A stretch of 14,956 bases of DNA from JANYHF01 sp031393505. GTDB taxonomy: Bacteria > Pseudomonadota > Alphaproteobacteria > Rhizobiales > Hyphomicrobiaceae. The notes under the pieces were generated by a model, which did not search any database, was not told the DNA's origin, and saw only the letters and a program-made list of their open reading frames with translations. The stretch is from NCBI GenBank assembly GCA_031393505.1, contig JANMVX010000346.1:1-14956 (forward strand), given 5' to 3'. The position numbers and the translations under genes were made by a program. Positions 1 to 7,821 of this stretch are shown here, in pieces; the first letter of the stretch is position 1; each line of letters opens with the position of its first letter.

Positions 1-29
1 CACCGGTAAAACGCGACGAACTGCATCTC

Positions 30-60
30 TGAGACACCAGTGAGACATGGCACTGAGACA
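30..60. repeat. Three copies of the heptamer TGAGACA
   Basis: TGAGACA occurs at 30-36, 41-47 and 54-60, separated by 4 and 6 bases. Short repeats of this kind can be transposase- or integrase-binding sites at the end of a mobile element that would continue to the left of the window. No transposase is visible here, so this is only a description of the repeats with a weak inference about their origin. Confidence 0.3.
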
Positions 61-96
61 TGAGAATCGATTTTCGTCGCAAGTCATTGAAATGGC

Positions 97-174
97 TGGT
101 CGGAGTGGGGAGATTTGAACTCCCGACCCCTAGTCCCCCAGACTAGTGCGCTAACCGGGCTGCGCTACACTCCG
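97..174 (-). tRNA. tRNA-Pro, anticodon GGG
   Basis: Read on the minus strand this 78-nt segment folds as a complete cloverleaf. It has a 7-bp acceptor stem (CGGAGTG with CACTCCG), a 4-bp D stem (GCGC/GCGC), a 5-bp anticodon stem (CTAGT/ACTAG) around the loop CTGGGGG, a 5-nt variable loop, and a 5-bp T stem (GGGAG/CTCCC) around TTCAAAT. The anticodon is GGG, which reads the proline codons CCC and CCU. The discriminator A and the 3' CCA (97-99 on the plus strand) are encoded in the gene. It lies 72 bp downstream of dnaE on the same strand. tRNA 3' ends are common integration targets, and the heptamer repeats at 30-60 lie just beyond this one. Confidence 0.96.
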
Positions 175-246
175 CCAGAGCGCCCTTATGGCCTTGCGTC
201 CCAGCGCGGTCAACAGCCAAGGTGAGCATTGGGATCAAGCCGCAGG

Positions 247-3200
247 TTATGCCGCGATCTGCTTGTCGCCGTCCCACAGCTTGTGGACGTCGCGGACGCA
301 GGCCAGGGCTTCAATCTTGGAGGTTTGGGCCGGCGAGAGCTGATAGCGGCCCTTCAGTTTGATGGCGACGTCGCGGCCGCGGCCGCTGAGCCGGACCAAG
401 AGTTGCACCTCACCCCGGCCGCCAGGTTGCAGCAACGCCTTCAACATGGAAATTGCGTTGGGATCGCGCGCCAGCGCATCGGCGTCCAGCACCACCGTCA
501 GCCCCTTCTGGGCCGCGCCCGCCGCCTTGTCGAGGCTTTGGATCAGTTGCGCCTTGAGCTTGATGTCCTCGCCGTTGCGGCTGGCTTCGACGTGGACCAG
601 TACGGCCTTGCCGGGCTCCAGAACATCCCCGGCATCGGCTAACACATCGGAAAATATCACAGATTCGAACTGGCCGGTCTGGTCCGAGAAGGCCGCGAAG
701 GCGAAACGGTTGCCTTTTTTGTTGGTTAACTCGCGCTTGGAGACGACCACGCCAGCCAACACAGCGGTGGTGATGCCCTCGCTCAGGTCGGCCGTGAAAT
801 CGATCCAACGCTCGGCCTGCAGGTCCTCAAGGACGCTGCGGTATTCATCGAGCGGGTGGCCCGTGAGGTAGAAACCGATCGCGGCCTGCTCGTTGGCCAG
901 CGTCTCCATGGACGGCCAGGATTTGGCCGGCTTCAACTGTAGCGGCGCGGTGCGCTGCGCCGGACCGCCGCCGGCGAAAAGATCGTTCTGACCGGCATCG
1001 CGGTTTTCCGCGGTGCGTTGCGCCAGCGCCAGAATGGTGTCGCAGTTCGCCGCCACCATGGCGCGGTTGGGCTCCAATTCGTCCAGCACGCCCGCGCCGG
1101 CGAAGGTTTCCAGCGCGCGCTTGTTGAGGGATTTGGCCTCCAGGCGCTGCGCGAAATCGCTCAGGGACTTGAACGGGCCGGCGTTTTCGCGCTCCTTGAC
1201 CAACGAAGCGACGGCGGCGCCGCCGACGTTCTTCAAGGCGGCCAGCGCGTAGCGGATGTTGCCGTCCTCGGGCAAAAAATCGGCTTCCGACCGGTTCACC
1301 GAGGGCGGCAGGATGGTTAATCCCAGCCGCCGCGTCTCCTCGCTGAACATGGCCAGCTTGTCGGTGTTGGACATTTCGAACGACATCGAGGCAGCCATGA
1401 ACTCGACGGGATAGTTCGCCTTCATGTAGGCGGTCTGGTAGGCGACCAGGGCATAGGCGGCGGCGTGGGACTTGTTGAAACCGTAGCCGGCAAACTTGTC
1501 GACCAGGTCGAAAATGAAGCCGGCCTGGTTCTTGTCGACGCCATTTTTCACAGCCCCATCGACAAAGCGCGAGCGCTGCTGCGCCATCTCTTCCTTGTTC
1601 TTCTTACCCATGGCGCGGCGCAACAGGTCGGCGTCGCCAAGCGAAAATCCGCTGAGGATCTGGGCGATCTGCATCACCTGTTCCTGGTAGATGATGACGC
1701 CGTAAGTCTCTGATAAGACTGGGATAAGCATGGGATGCAGTTCGACAACGTTTTCGGCGCCGTGCTTGCGGTTGACGTAGGTCGGGATGTTGTCCATGGG
1801 GCCGGGGCGGTACAAGGCGACCATGGCGATGATGTCTTCGAAGCGGTCCGGCTTGAGCTTCCTGAGCGCATCGCGCATGCCAGTGGATTCCAGCTGGAAC
1901 ACGCCGACGGTGTCGCCACGGCTCATCAGCTGGTAGGATTTGGCGTCGTTCAGGGGCAGCAGGGCGATGTCCAGCGCGCGGCCGCTTCGCTTCACCAGAT
2001 CCTCGGCTTTGCGCAGGACCGAGAGGGTTTTCAGGCCTAGGAAGTCGAACTTGACCAGCCCCGCCTGCTCGACCCACTTCATGTTGAACTGGGTCGCTGG
2101 CAGCTCCGAGCGTGGGTCGCGGTAGAGCGGAACAAGGTCTACCAATGGCCGGTCCGCGATCACCACGCCGGCGGCGTGGGTCGAGGCGTTGCGGTTGAGA
2201 CCTTCCAATCGCAGAGCAATATCAATGAGTTGCGCCACCGCAGGTTCGGCGTCGCGGGCCTCCTGCAGCGCTGCTTCGGTCTCCAGCGCCTCGGCCAGAG
2301 TTACCGGTTTTGCCGGATTGTTCGGCACCAGCTTGCACAGCCGGTCCACCTGCCCGTAGGGCATCTGCAACACGCGGCCGACGTCGCGCAGCACGGCGCG
2401 GGCCTGCAGGCGGCCGAAGGTTATGATCTGGGCCACACGGTCTGATCCGTATTTTTCCTGAACGTAGCGGATGACTTCGTCGCGCCGCTCCTGGCAGAAG
2501 TCGATGTCGAAGTCCGGCATCGAGACGCGCTCAGGGTTAAGAAAACGCTCAAACAGCAGGCCAAACCGCATCGGATCGAGATCGGTGATGGTTAACGCCC
2601 AGGCCACGACTGAGCCGGCGCCCGAGCCGCGCCCCGGCCCGACGGGGATACCTTGAGCCTTGGCCCATTGGATGAAGTCGGCCACGATCAGGAAGTAGCC
2701 CTGGTATTGCATACGGGTAATTACTGATAATTCAAAGGCCAGCCGGTCCTGGTACTGCTCGGCCGTAAACCCGTCCGCCATGCCGGACACGGCCAGCCGT
2801 TTGGCCAATCCCGCGACCGCCTGATCGGTCAATTCCTGGCCTTCCAGCGCCGCCTGCGCCTTGGCGTCCGCCCCTGCCGCAGCGGCCACGAACGGCGGTA
2901 GAATCGGTTTTCTCGTGAGCGGCCTAAACGCCGTGCGGCGGGTAATTTCCAGTGTGTTTTCAATAGCTTCCGGCAGGTCCGCGAACAGCTGGACCATCTC
3001 ACTTTGCGTCTTGAAATAATGGTTACGGCTGAGCCTGCGCCGCTCGTCCACGCTGACATGGCTGCCCTCGGCCACACAGATTAAGGCGTCGTGCGCCTCG
3101 TAGTCTTCGGGGGCGGGAAAATAGCTTTCGTTGGTGGCCACGATCGGCAATTCGGCCCGGTAGGCCAGCGCAACCAGGTCAGCCTCCACGCGCTGCTCGT

Positions 3201-3792
3201 GCTCCATGCCGTGGCGCTGTATTTCGACGTACAACCGGTCGCCAAAAGCCCCTTTCAGGGCGGATAACCGGGTTTTTGCCAGATCCGACTGATCGGCCGC
3301 CAGGGCGCTATCGATCGGCCCATCCGGGCCGCCGGTGAGGCAGATGAGGCCGGCATTCCGCTCCAAAACCTCGGCCAGGGCGACATGCGGATCGGCCGTT
3401 CCGTGCTCCTCCAGATAGACCCGGCTGGACAGCGCCATCAGGTTGGCATAGCCCTGTTCGTTCTTGGCGATGAGCGCGATGCGATGAAAAATAGTGTTGT
3501 CTGTCAGTGGCTTATGTGGGACCGGCTTATCCTGCGGCGGGGCGAAATCCACCACCAGCGTACAGCCGATGATGGGCTGGATGCCCGCTCCCGCCATCTT
3601 CTCGGAGAACTCCAGGGCGCCGAACAGGTTGTTGGTGTCGGTCAGCGCCAGTGCCACCATGGCGTCGGCCTTGGCCGCATAGGCCAGCTTCTCGATCTTC
3701 AGCGCGCCTTCCAGCAGCGAATAGGCCGAATGCACGCGTAGGTGCACGAACAACGCACCCTTCCGGGCCTCGATCGGCGATGTCTCTGCCAT
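247..3792 (-). CDS. dnaE: DNA polymerase III subunit alpha (replicative, DnaE1 type)
   Basis: This is the catalytic subunit of the replicative polymerase, 1181 aa from the chosen start (E. coli alpha is 1160). Visible domains in order: the N-terminal PHP domain (FVHLRVHSAYSLLEG near residue 15), the palm with GPGRGSGAGS near 385, the catalytic PDFDIDF (Asp427, Asp429) and the third aspartate in KFDFLGL (Asp583), then fingers and a tandem HhH region. QNDLF at about 935-939 fits the beta-clamp-binding motif, and an OB fold follows at about 1005-1055. ATG 3792 is preferred because AGAGG lies 9 nt upstream and because the promoter and LexA box are further upstream. A TTG at 3891 would add 33 unconserved residues, and that TTG is itself part of the -35 box. 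Size, the clamp motif and the absence of imuA/imuB argue against the mutagenic DnaE2/ImuC. The stop is TAA at 247-249. Confidence 0.96.
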   Translation of the reverse strand: MAETSPIEARKGALFVHLRVHSAYSLLEGALKIEKLAYAAKADAMVALALTDTNNLFGALEFSEKMAGAGIQPIIGCTLVVDFAPPQDKPVPHKPLTDNTIFHRIALIAKNEQGYANLMALSSRVYLEEHGTADPHVALAEVLERNAGLICLTGGPDGPIDSALAADQSDLAKTRLSALKGAFGDRLYVEIQRHGMEHEQRVEADLVALAYRAELPIVATNESYFPAPEDYEAHDALICVAEGSHVSVDERRRLSRNHYFKTQSEMVQLFADLPEAIENTLEITRRTAFRPLTRKPILPPFVAAAAGADAKAQAALEGQELTDQAVAGLAKRLAVSGMADGFTAEQYQDRLAFELSVITRMQYQGYFLIVADFIQWAKAQGIPVGPGRGSGAGSVVAWALTITDLDPMRFGLLFERFLNPERVSMPDFDIDFCQERRDEVIRYVQEKYGSDRVAQIITFGRLQARAVLRDVGRVLQMPYGQVDRLCKLVPNNPAKPVTLAEALETEAALQEARDAEPAVAQLIDIALRLEGLNRNASTHAAGVVIADRPLVDLVPLYRDPRSELPATQFNMKWVEQAGLVKFDFLGLKTLSVLRKAEDLVKRSGRALDIALLPLNDAKSYQLMSRGDTVGVFQLESTGMRDALRKLKPDRFEDIIAMVALYRPGPMDNIPTYVNRKHGAENVVELHPMLIPVLSETYGVIIYQEQVMQIAQILSGFSLGDADLLRRAMGKKNKEEMAQQRSRFVDGAVKNGVDKNQAGFIFDLVDKFAGYGFNKSHAAAYALVAYQTAYMKANYPVEFMAASMSFEMSNTDKLAMFSEETRRLGLTILPPSVNRSEADFLPEDGNIRYALAALKNVGGAAVASLVKERENAGPFKSLSDFAQRLEAKSLNKRALETFAGAGVLDELEPNRAMVAANCDTILALAQRTAENRDAGQNDLFAGGGPAQRTAPLQLKPAKSWPSMETLANEQAAIGFYLTGHPLDEYRSVLEDLQAERWIDFTADLSEGITTAVLAGVVVSKRELTNKKGNRFAFAAFSDQTGQFESVIFSDVLADAGDVLEPGKAVLVHVEASRNGEDIKLKAQLIQSLDKAAGAAQKGLTVVLDADALARDPNAISMLKALLQPGGRGEVQLLVRLSGRGRDVAIKLKGRYQLSPAQTSKIEALACVRDVHKLWDGDKQIAA

Positions 3793-3862
3793 GGCGCGTT
3801 GCCTCTGCAAATCGCCGTCACCGGCCCCAACGCGTACCTGCAACGAGTCCGTCCGCCAAGGC

Positions 3863-3891
3863 AACATGTTCTTATTATGTTCCTGTGTCAA
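3863..3891 (-). promoter_or_regulatory. Predicted dnaE promoter
   Basis: On the minus strand a perfect -35 TTGACA (3891-3886) is followed after 17 nt by CATGTT (3868-3863), a weak -10 that keeps the important A at position 2 and T at position 6. An alternative -10 in the same stretch is CATAAT (3879-3874), five of six matches but with a poor -35. Either choice gives a leader of roughly 60-80 nt before ATG 3792. Confidence 0.5.
3868..3882. promoter_or_regulatory. LexA (SOS) box, GTTC-N7-GTTC
   Basis: On the plus strand GTTC (3868-3871), TTATTAT, then GTTC (3879-3882) match exactly the direct-repeat LexA operator known from Alphaproteobacteria, including an AT-only spacer. The box lies inside the -35/-10 spacer of the predicted dnaE promoter, where a bound repressor would block RNA polymerase. 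It also lies 143 bp upstream of the divergent amidohydrolase start, so either gene could be the target. By chance a specific 8-base pattern is expected about 0.5 times in this window on both strands, so position carries most of the weight. Confidence 0.6.
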
Positions 3892-4024
3892 AACCTATTT
3901 TGTTCTCGCATTTGATGGCCGATGCGTTACTTGAGCATGGCGTACCGTTGCATCCGGTTGCAACGCGTTGTGTTTTGATCGCGTTCGAAACAAGATCGTT
4001 GCAATCAACAGCAGGAGAGATGCC

Positions 4025-5692
4025 TTGGCCGTCGCCGACCTCATCATCACCAACGCGCGCGTCCTGACCATGGAACCGGCCAACCGCCAAGCCGAGGCCA
4101 TCGCCGTCATCGGCAACCGGATCGCCGCCCTGGGCGCGCGCGCCGACATCGAGGCCATGCGCGCCAAACACACGCGCATGATCGACGCGCGCGGCGGCAC
4201 GGTGACGCCGGGGCTGATCGAGGGCCACCTGCACCTCTTGATGGGCGCGGCCGAGCTGGACAATCTCAACCTCGGCGGCGTCACGGGGCTGGAGGCGTTA
4301 ACCCAAACCGTGCGCAGCTATGCCGCCGCCAAGCCCGGCCTGAAACTCGTGTTCGCTAATCAGGTCTCCTACACCGAGCTCGGCGATGCGGTCACGCCCA
4401 CGCGTCACGACCTCGACCGCGTACTGCCAGACCGGCCGTTCGCGATGATGACCTACGATCATCATACGGTCTATGCCAACACCAAGGCTCTCGAGTTGGC
4501 CGGCGTCCTCAACGGCGCGCCCGTCCCAAAAGGCTCCGAGATTGTGATGGGAACCGATGGTCTGGCCACCGGCGAACTGATCGAACCGGGCGCCTTTCGC
4601 TACCTGCTCGCGCTCACGCCGACCGCGGGACGCGATGCGCTGGGGTTCACCGAAGCCGCCGATCCCTCCCCGCCCCCGACCGCGGCCGAACGCGCCATCG
4701 ACCGTGCGATCATGCTGCGTGGACAGAAATATTGCGCCGCACACGGCTTTACCAGCGCCCACAACATGGACGGTAATTTTTATCAGCTCGAATTGCTCGA
4801 AGAGATCGATAAGGCCGGCGACTGCCATCTGCGCTGCCAAAGCCCGTTCCACTTCAAGAACACGTTTTCGGTCGCGCGGCTTGCGGACGCCGCCGAGATG
4901 CATCGTCGCTACACGTCAGAACGCGTGAGCAGTGGACGGATCAAACTGTTCATGGATGGCGTGATCGAGAGCTGGACCGCGTTGACGCTTGAGGCGTACC
5001 CGGACAGGCCCGGCTGCTTCGGCGCACCCAATTTTTCTGCCGAGGAATTCAACGCCATCGCCATCGAGGCCGACCGGCTCGGGTTACAGATATCCGTACA
5101 CGCTATTGCCGATGGCGCGGTGCGCCGCACACTCGACGGTTACGCCGCCGCCAAAGTCGCCAATGGCAAGCGCGACAGCCGCCACCGCATCGAGCATATC
5201 GAGACCATCCACCCCGATGACCTGCCGCGCCTGAAGGAGCTGGGCGTGGTCGCCAGCCTGCAGCCGACCCATGCGCCGGGCGTTTATTTTCCCGAGCAGC
5301 CCGGCCTGTCGCGCATCCGGCCGCGCGACCTTCCCTATGCCTACGCCTGGGAGACGATCCGCAAGGCTGGCGCTCACATCATGTTCAACAGCGATTGGCC
5401 GGTGTCGCCGATTGACCCCATGATTTCGATCAAGGGCGCGATGACCCGCAAGGTGTATCGGGCGGGCGACCCCGAGCAGAAGCAGACGCTGCTGCAGGCG
5501 CTGGCGGGCTATACGACGGGCGCCGCCTTTGGCGAGCACCGCGAAGGCGTGAAGGGCATGCTGCGGGTGGGAATGCTGGCCGATATCGCGGTGTGGAGCG
5601 CAGACCTGGACGGGACGCCTGCGGAAGAGATTGACCGAGTGACGGCGGTCGCCACGATCTGCGACGGGCGGGTGACGCATGAGGCGGTGTAG
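4025..5692 (+). CDS. Amidohydrolase family 3 protein (YtcJ-like)
   Basis: A metal-dependent amidohydrolase of 555 aa with a TIM-barrel catalytic domain; the substrate cannot be read from the sequence. Numbered from TTG 4025: an N-terminal beta domain (ADLIITNARVLTM), the metal-binding HxH in EGHLHL (His68, His70), YDHHTVYAN (145-153) which is the family's DGH-like motif, IKLFMDGV with Lys307 as candidate bridging lysine, SVHAIADGA with His359, RIEHIE with His391, and FNSDWPV with Asp457. The C-terminal part (MLADIAVWSADL) rejoins the beta domain. TTG 4025 is chosen because AGGAG (4013-4017) sits 7 nt upstream; an ATG-like extension to 3968 adds unconserved residues and lacks a ribosome binding site. 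The gene is divergent from dnaE. Its TAG stop lies inside an inverted repeat. Relatives hydrolyse exocyclic C-N bonds, and without a catabolic neighbour the role is open. Confidence 0.88.
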   Translation: MAVADLIITNARVLTMEPANRQAEAIAVIGNRIAALGARADIEAMRAKHTRMIDARGGTVTPGLIEGHLHLLMGAAELDNLNLGGVTGLEALTQTVRSYAAAKPGLKLVFANQVSYTELGDAVTPTRHDLDRVLPDRPFAMMTYDHHTVYANTKALELAGVLNGAPVPKGSEIVMGTDGLATGELIEPGAFRYLLALTPTAGRDALGFTEAADPSPPPTAAERAIDRAIMLRGQKYCAAHGFTSAHNMDGNFYQLELLEEIDKAGDCHLRCQSPFHFKNTFSVARLADAAEMHRRYTSERVSSGRIKLFMDGVIESWTALTLEAYPDRPGCFGAPNFSAEEFNAIAIEADRLGLQISVHAIADGAVRRTLDGYAAAKVANGKRDSRHRIEHIETIHPDDLPRLKELGVVASLQPTHAPGVYFPEQPGLSRIRPRDLPYAYAWETIRKAGAHIMFNSDWPVSPIDPMISIKGAMTRKVYRAGDPEQKQTLLQALAGYTTGAAFGEHREGVKGMLRVGMLADIAVWSADLDGTPAEEIDRVTAVATICDGRVTHEAV

Positions 5693-5764
5693 GGGCGAGA
5701 CTTGTCTCGCCCTCTGTCACCACCGAGCTGTCCGTGGGCGAGACAAGTCTCGCCCCTACACCGC
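5684..5764. repeat. 81-bp inverted repeat with 29-bp perfect arms
   Basis: Arms 5684-5712 and 5736-5764 are exact reverse complements, separated by 23 bp. Each arm is itself nearly palindromic (GGGCGAGAC, a central TT or AA, GTCTCGCCC), so the element can form one long hairpin or two smaller ones. It sits between the convergent amidohydrolase and permease genes, and the left arm contains the amidohydrolase TAG stop (5690-5692). It looks like a dispersed REP/MITE-type element and could act as a bidirectional terminator, although neither strand has a clear T run. Confidence 0.85.
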
Positions 5765-5793
5765 GACATAGTCCGCATACAACGAAAAACGCT

Positions 5794-6552
5794 CTACCCT
5801 CCAACCAGAGCACGCATCCCCTGCGCGCCAATCAGCAGCGCCATGGCCGCCAGCAGCGCCAGCACCGCCTGCCGGAAGCGCTGCGGATCGACGCCGCGGA
5901 AGCCGCGGGCGCCCAGCCAGATGCCGGCGATCAGGGCCGGCAGGAACAGCGCGGCTTTCACGACATGATCTGTGGTCACCAGACCGGCCCACGCCTGCCA
6001 GCCCAGCGCGATCACATCGGTGCCAAAGAAATAGGCGATCAGTGACGCGCGCCCGGCAGCCGCGCCCGCCGGCGACGACAGAAAGAACAGGACGACAGGC
6101 GGCCCGCCGATACCGAACGCGCCGTTCAGCAGCCCCGAGGCCGCGCCGGTCGCCGTGGTCGCCGCGTCGCTGGGCATGCGTTTGAGGGCGAAGCCCATCC
6201 AGAGCATCGCGACCGTCGCGAGCACGAACAACGCGAGCGCGAGCTTCATCGGCCCGACCGGAATGGTGGCGAGCGCCCAGACGCCAAACGGCGTTGCGAT
6301 GATCTGGCCGAGCGTGAGGAAGCCGAGCGAGCGCCAGTGAATGTCGCGCCAGATGCTCGGCATCAGATGCAGGCTGGCGGCGATCTCCATCATCAATACG
6401 GAGGCGATGACCTCGACCGGTGGCAGCGCCAGCGACAGCGCCGTTATGACGAGCAAGGAAAATCCGAAGCCGGAAAATCCGCGCACGATGGCCGCGCCGA
6501 ACACACAGGCGATGGCGTAGACGAGGTAGGGCGTGAGGCTGGGAAGGGTCAT
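5794..6552 (-). CDS. TauE/SafE family inner-membrane permease
   Basis: A 252-aa very hydrophobic protein with about seven or eight predicted membrane segments. It shows the two pseudo-repeat signatures of the TauE/SafE (DUF81) family: GxxxxRGFSGFGFS at about residues 19-32 and GLLNGAFGIGGPP at about 140-152. Family members move organosulfur compounds, sulfite or other small anions across the inner membrane, usually outward; the substrate is not visible here. Length is normal for the family (about 250). ATG 6552 has no convincing Shine-Dalgarno sequence, but no better start exists because membrane segment 1 begins at residue 7. It is convergent with the amidohydrolase and its own strand partner panB is far upstream, so it is probably monocistronic. 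Confidence 0.85.
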   Translation of the reverse strand: MTLPSLTPYLVYAIACVFGAAIVRGFSGFGFSLLVITALSLALPPVEVIASVLMMEIAASLHLMPSIWRDIHWRSLGFLTLGQIIATPFGVWALATIPVGPMKLALALFVLATVAMLWMGFALKRMPSDAATTATGAASGLLNGAFGIGGPPVVLFFLSSPAGAAAGRASLIAYFFGTDVIALGWQAWAGLVTTDHVVKAALFLPALIAGIWLGARGFRGVDPQRFRQAVLALLAAMALLIGAQGMRALVGG

Positions 6553-6640
6553 CGCAGCGAGGGTGGCCTGTGTCGATATTGCGGCGGCAGACCCAAAGCA
6601 CCGAGTTCGTTCGTACCAGGGCAGCCGCTGATTTCTTCCG

Positions 6641-6746
6641 AAATACGGGGACAGCTCGGAACTACGGGGACAGTATACCTATTTCTTCGCACGTCCTCAT
6701 ACTTGGAAAGGCTATCGTAGAAATAGGTATACTGTCCCCGTATTTT
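6641..6746. repeat. GGGGACA-bounded palindromic element C
   Basis: Perfect 24-bp inverted arms at 6663-6686 and 6719-6742 surround a 32-nt centre. The outer ends read GGGGACAGTATACC and its complement. A further partial copy, AATACGGGGACAG at 6642-6654, also pairs with the right end (to 6746), so the left end looks duplicated. Hairpins starting GGGGACA are, from memory, typical of non-autonomous elements mobilised by REP-associated tyrosine (IS200-like) transposases; no transposase lies in this window. The element is downstream of panB and upstream of the permease. Confidence 0.8.
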
Positions 6747-6832
6747 CCAACCCTCAACACGGACGGAGCAAGCCGCCGCCCCTCACCGACCGCGGGCCTC
6801 TTGCCTCCCAAGAGGTCGGCTGCGAGACGCGG

Positions 6833-6864
6833 TCTCCTCTCCCCGTAAGAACGGGGAGAGGAGA
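6833..6864. repeat. Perfect 14-bp hairpin with AAGA loop
   Basis: Arms 6833-6846 (ending CTCCCCGT) and 6851-6864 (beginning ACGGGGAG) pair perfectly around a 4-nt loop. It lies about 60 bp beyond the panB stop on panB's downstream side and could end or stabilise the panB message. No T run follows on either strand. Similar CTCCCC/GGGGAG hairpins are dispersed in many alphaproteobacterial genomes, so a REP-type repeat is as likely as a dedicated terminator. Confidence 0.7.
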
Positions 6865-6922
6865 GTTCCGTCGCTCCATGCGCTGTCAATTCCCTAACCC
6901 CTAGTCCCTAGTCCCCAATCCG

Positions 6923-7771
6923 TTACGTCGTCCCCTTCTTCCCCGCCTCCTCAATCACGGCATACGTATTAGCGGCCTCCGGAAAACTGCGCGCCTTCAC
7001 TTCTTCCGCATACGCTGCAATGGCGCCTTCAATCGCGGTCGCGACTTTGCCGAATTCCTTGACGAACTTTGGCACGCGCGGCGACAGCCCGAGCATGTCC
7101 TCCATGACCAGGATCTGGCCATCGCACTGCGCCGACGCGCCGATGCCGATGGTTGGGATCGCGATCGCCTTGGTGATCTTGGCGGCCAACGGTTCGGCCA
7201 TCGCCTCCAGCACCACGGCGAAGGCGCCCGCCTCGGACACCATCTGCGCGTCCTCCTCGATCAACGCCCAGGCGTTGCGCGTGCGGCCTTGGGTCTTGTA
7301 GCCGCCGAGCACGTGGATCGACTGCGGCGTCAGGCCGATATGCGCCATCACCGGCACGCCGCGCTCGGTCAGGAAGCGGATGGTCTCGGCCATGCGCCGG
7401 CCGCCCTCCAGCTTGATCGCGCCGCAGTCGGTCTCCTTCATGACGCGGGCGGCGTTGCGGAAGGCCACCGCCGGGCTCTCCTCATAGCTGCCGAACGGCA
7501 TGTCGACGACGATCAGCGCCTTCTTGGCCCCGCGCACCACCGCGCGGCCATGCATGATCATCAGGTCGAGCGGGACCGGGATAGTGGAGTCGAAGCCGTG
7601 CATGACCATGCCGAGGCTGTCGCCCACGAGAAGGAAATCAACATAAGGGTCGGCGATGCGCGCGGTATGGGCGTGATAGGCCGTCAGCGACACGATGGGG
7701 TCGCCGCCTTTGCGGGCGGTAATGTCGGGGGCGGTGGTGCGCTTTGTGGGGGTGGACGGGATGGCGGACAT
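6923..7771 (-). CDS. panB: 3-methyl-2-oxobutanoate hydroxymethyltransferase
   Basis: PanB transfers a hydroxymethyl group from 5,10-methylene-THF to alpha-ketoisovalerate, giving ketopantoate, the first committed step to pantothenate and coenzyme A. The 282-aa product (E. coli 264) shows LLVGDSLGMV with the Mg-binding Asp near 51, VVDMPFGSYE with the second Asp near 90, IKLEGG with Glu near 122, the catalytic Glu near 189 in VVLEAMAEPLA, and IGIGAS..CDGQILVMEDMLG near 208-229. ATG 7771 is chosen because GAGG lies 9 nt upstream and because the extra 13 residues of a longer frame are not family-like. panC is not adjacent, so the gene stands alone. It is flanked by palindromic elements on both sides; only 50 bp separate its start from element A, so its promoter must lie close to or within that element. 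Confidence 0.95.
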   Translation of the reverse strand: MSAIPSTPTKRTTAPDITARKGGDPIVSLTAYHAHTARIADPYVDFLLVGDSLGMVMHGFDSTIPVPLDLMIMHGRAVVRGAKKALIVVDMPFGSYEESPAVAFRNAARVMKETDCGAIKLEGGRRMAETIRFLTERGVPVMAHIGLTPQSIHVLGGYKTQGRTRNAWALIEEDAQMVSEAGAFAVVLEAMAEPLAAKITKAIAIPTIGIGASAQCDGQILVMEDMLGLSPRVPKFVKEFGKVATAIEGAIAAYAEEVKARSFPEAANTYAVIEEAGKKGTT

Positions 7772-7821
7772 GGGGCGGGTCCTCGTGAGGATGGGGCCAC
7801 AGTATGCCACGAAGCGCCGGT

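Larger units (their letters stand above)
6553..6922. other. 370-bp intergenic region dominated by palindromes
   Basis: The region lies between the permease start and the panB stop. It contains the GGGGACA-bounded element (6641-6746) and a perfect 14-bp hairpin (6833-6864). Near 6895-6918 is a short C-rich stretch with CCTAGTCC twice. Reading frames crossing the region have no recognisable protein and follow the inverted repeats, so I call no gene here. I see no clear promoter for the permease. Confidence 0.6.

Noticed and set aside
3793..3891. Extended dnaE start at TTG 3891
   Set aside because: The extra 33 residues are not family-like, the TTG is part of a TTGACA -35 box, and the LexA box and promoter elements fall within the extension. 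ATG 3792 has a ribosome binding site.
5756..6601. A minus-strand frame of about 280 codons overlapping the permease in another frame
   Set aside because: It is composed almost only of Arg, Ala and Gly and shadows the permease, which has clear TauE/SafE motifs.
6897..6908. ACCCCTAGTCCC matches the tRNA-Pro anticodon arm (126-137), which might be a displaced attachment site
   Set aside because: It is only 12 bases, without the T arm or acceptor end that a real attachment site would copy. Several 12-base matches are expected by chance within a window of this size.
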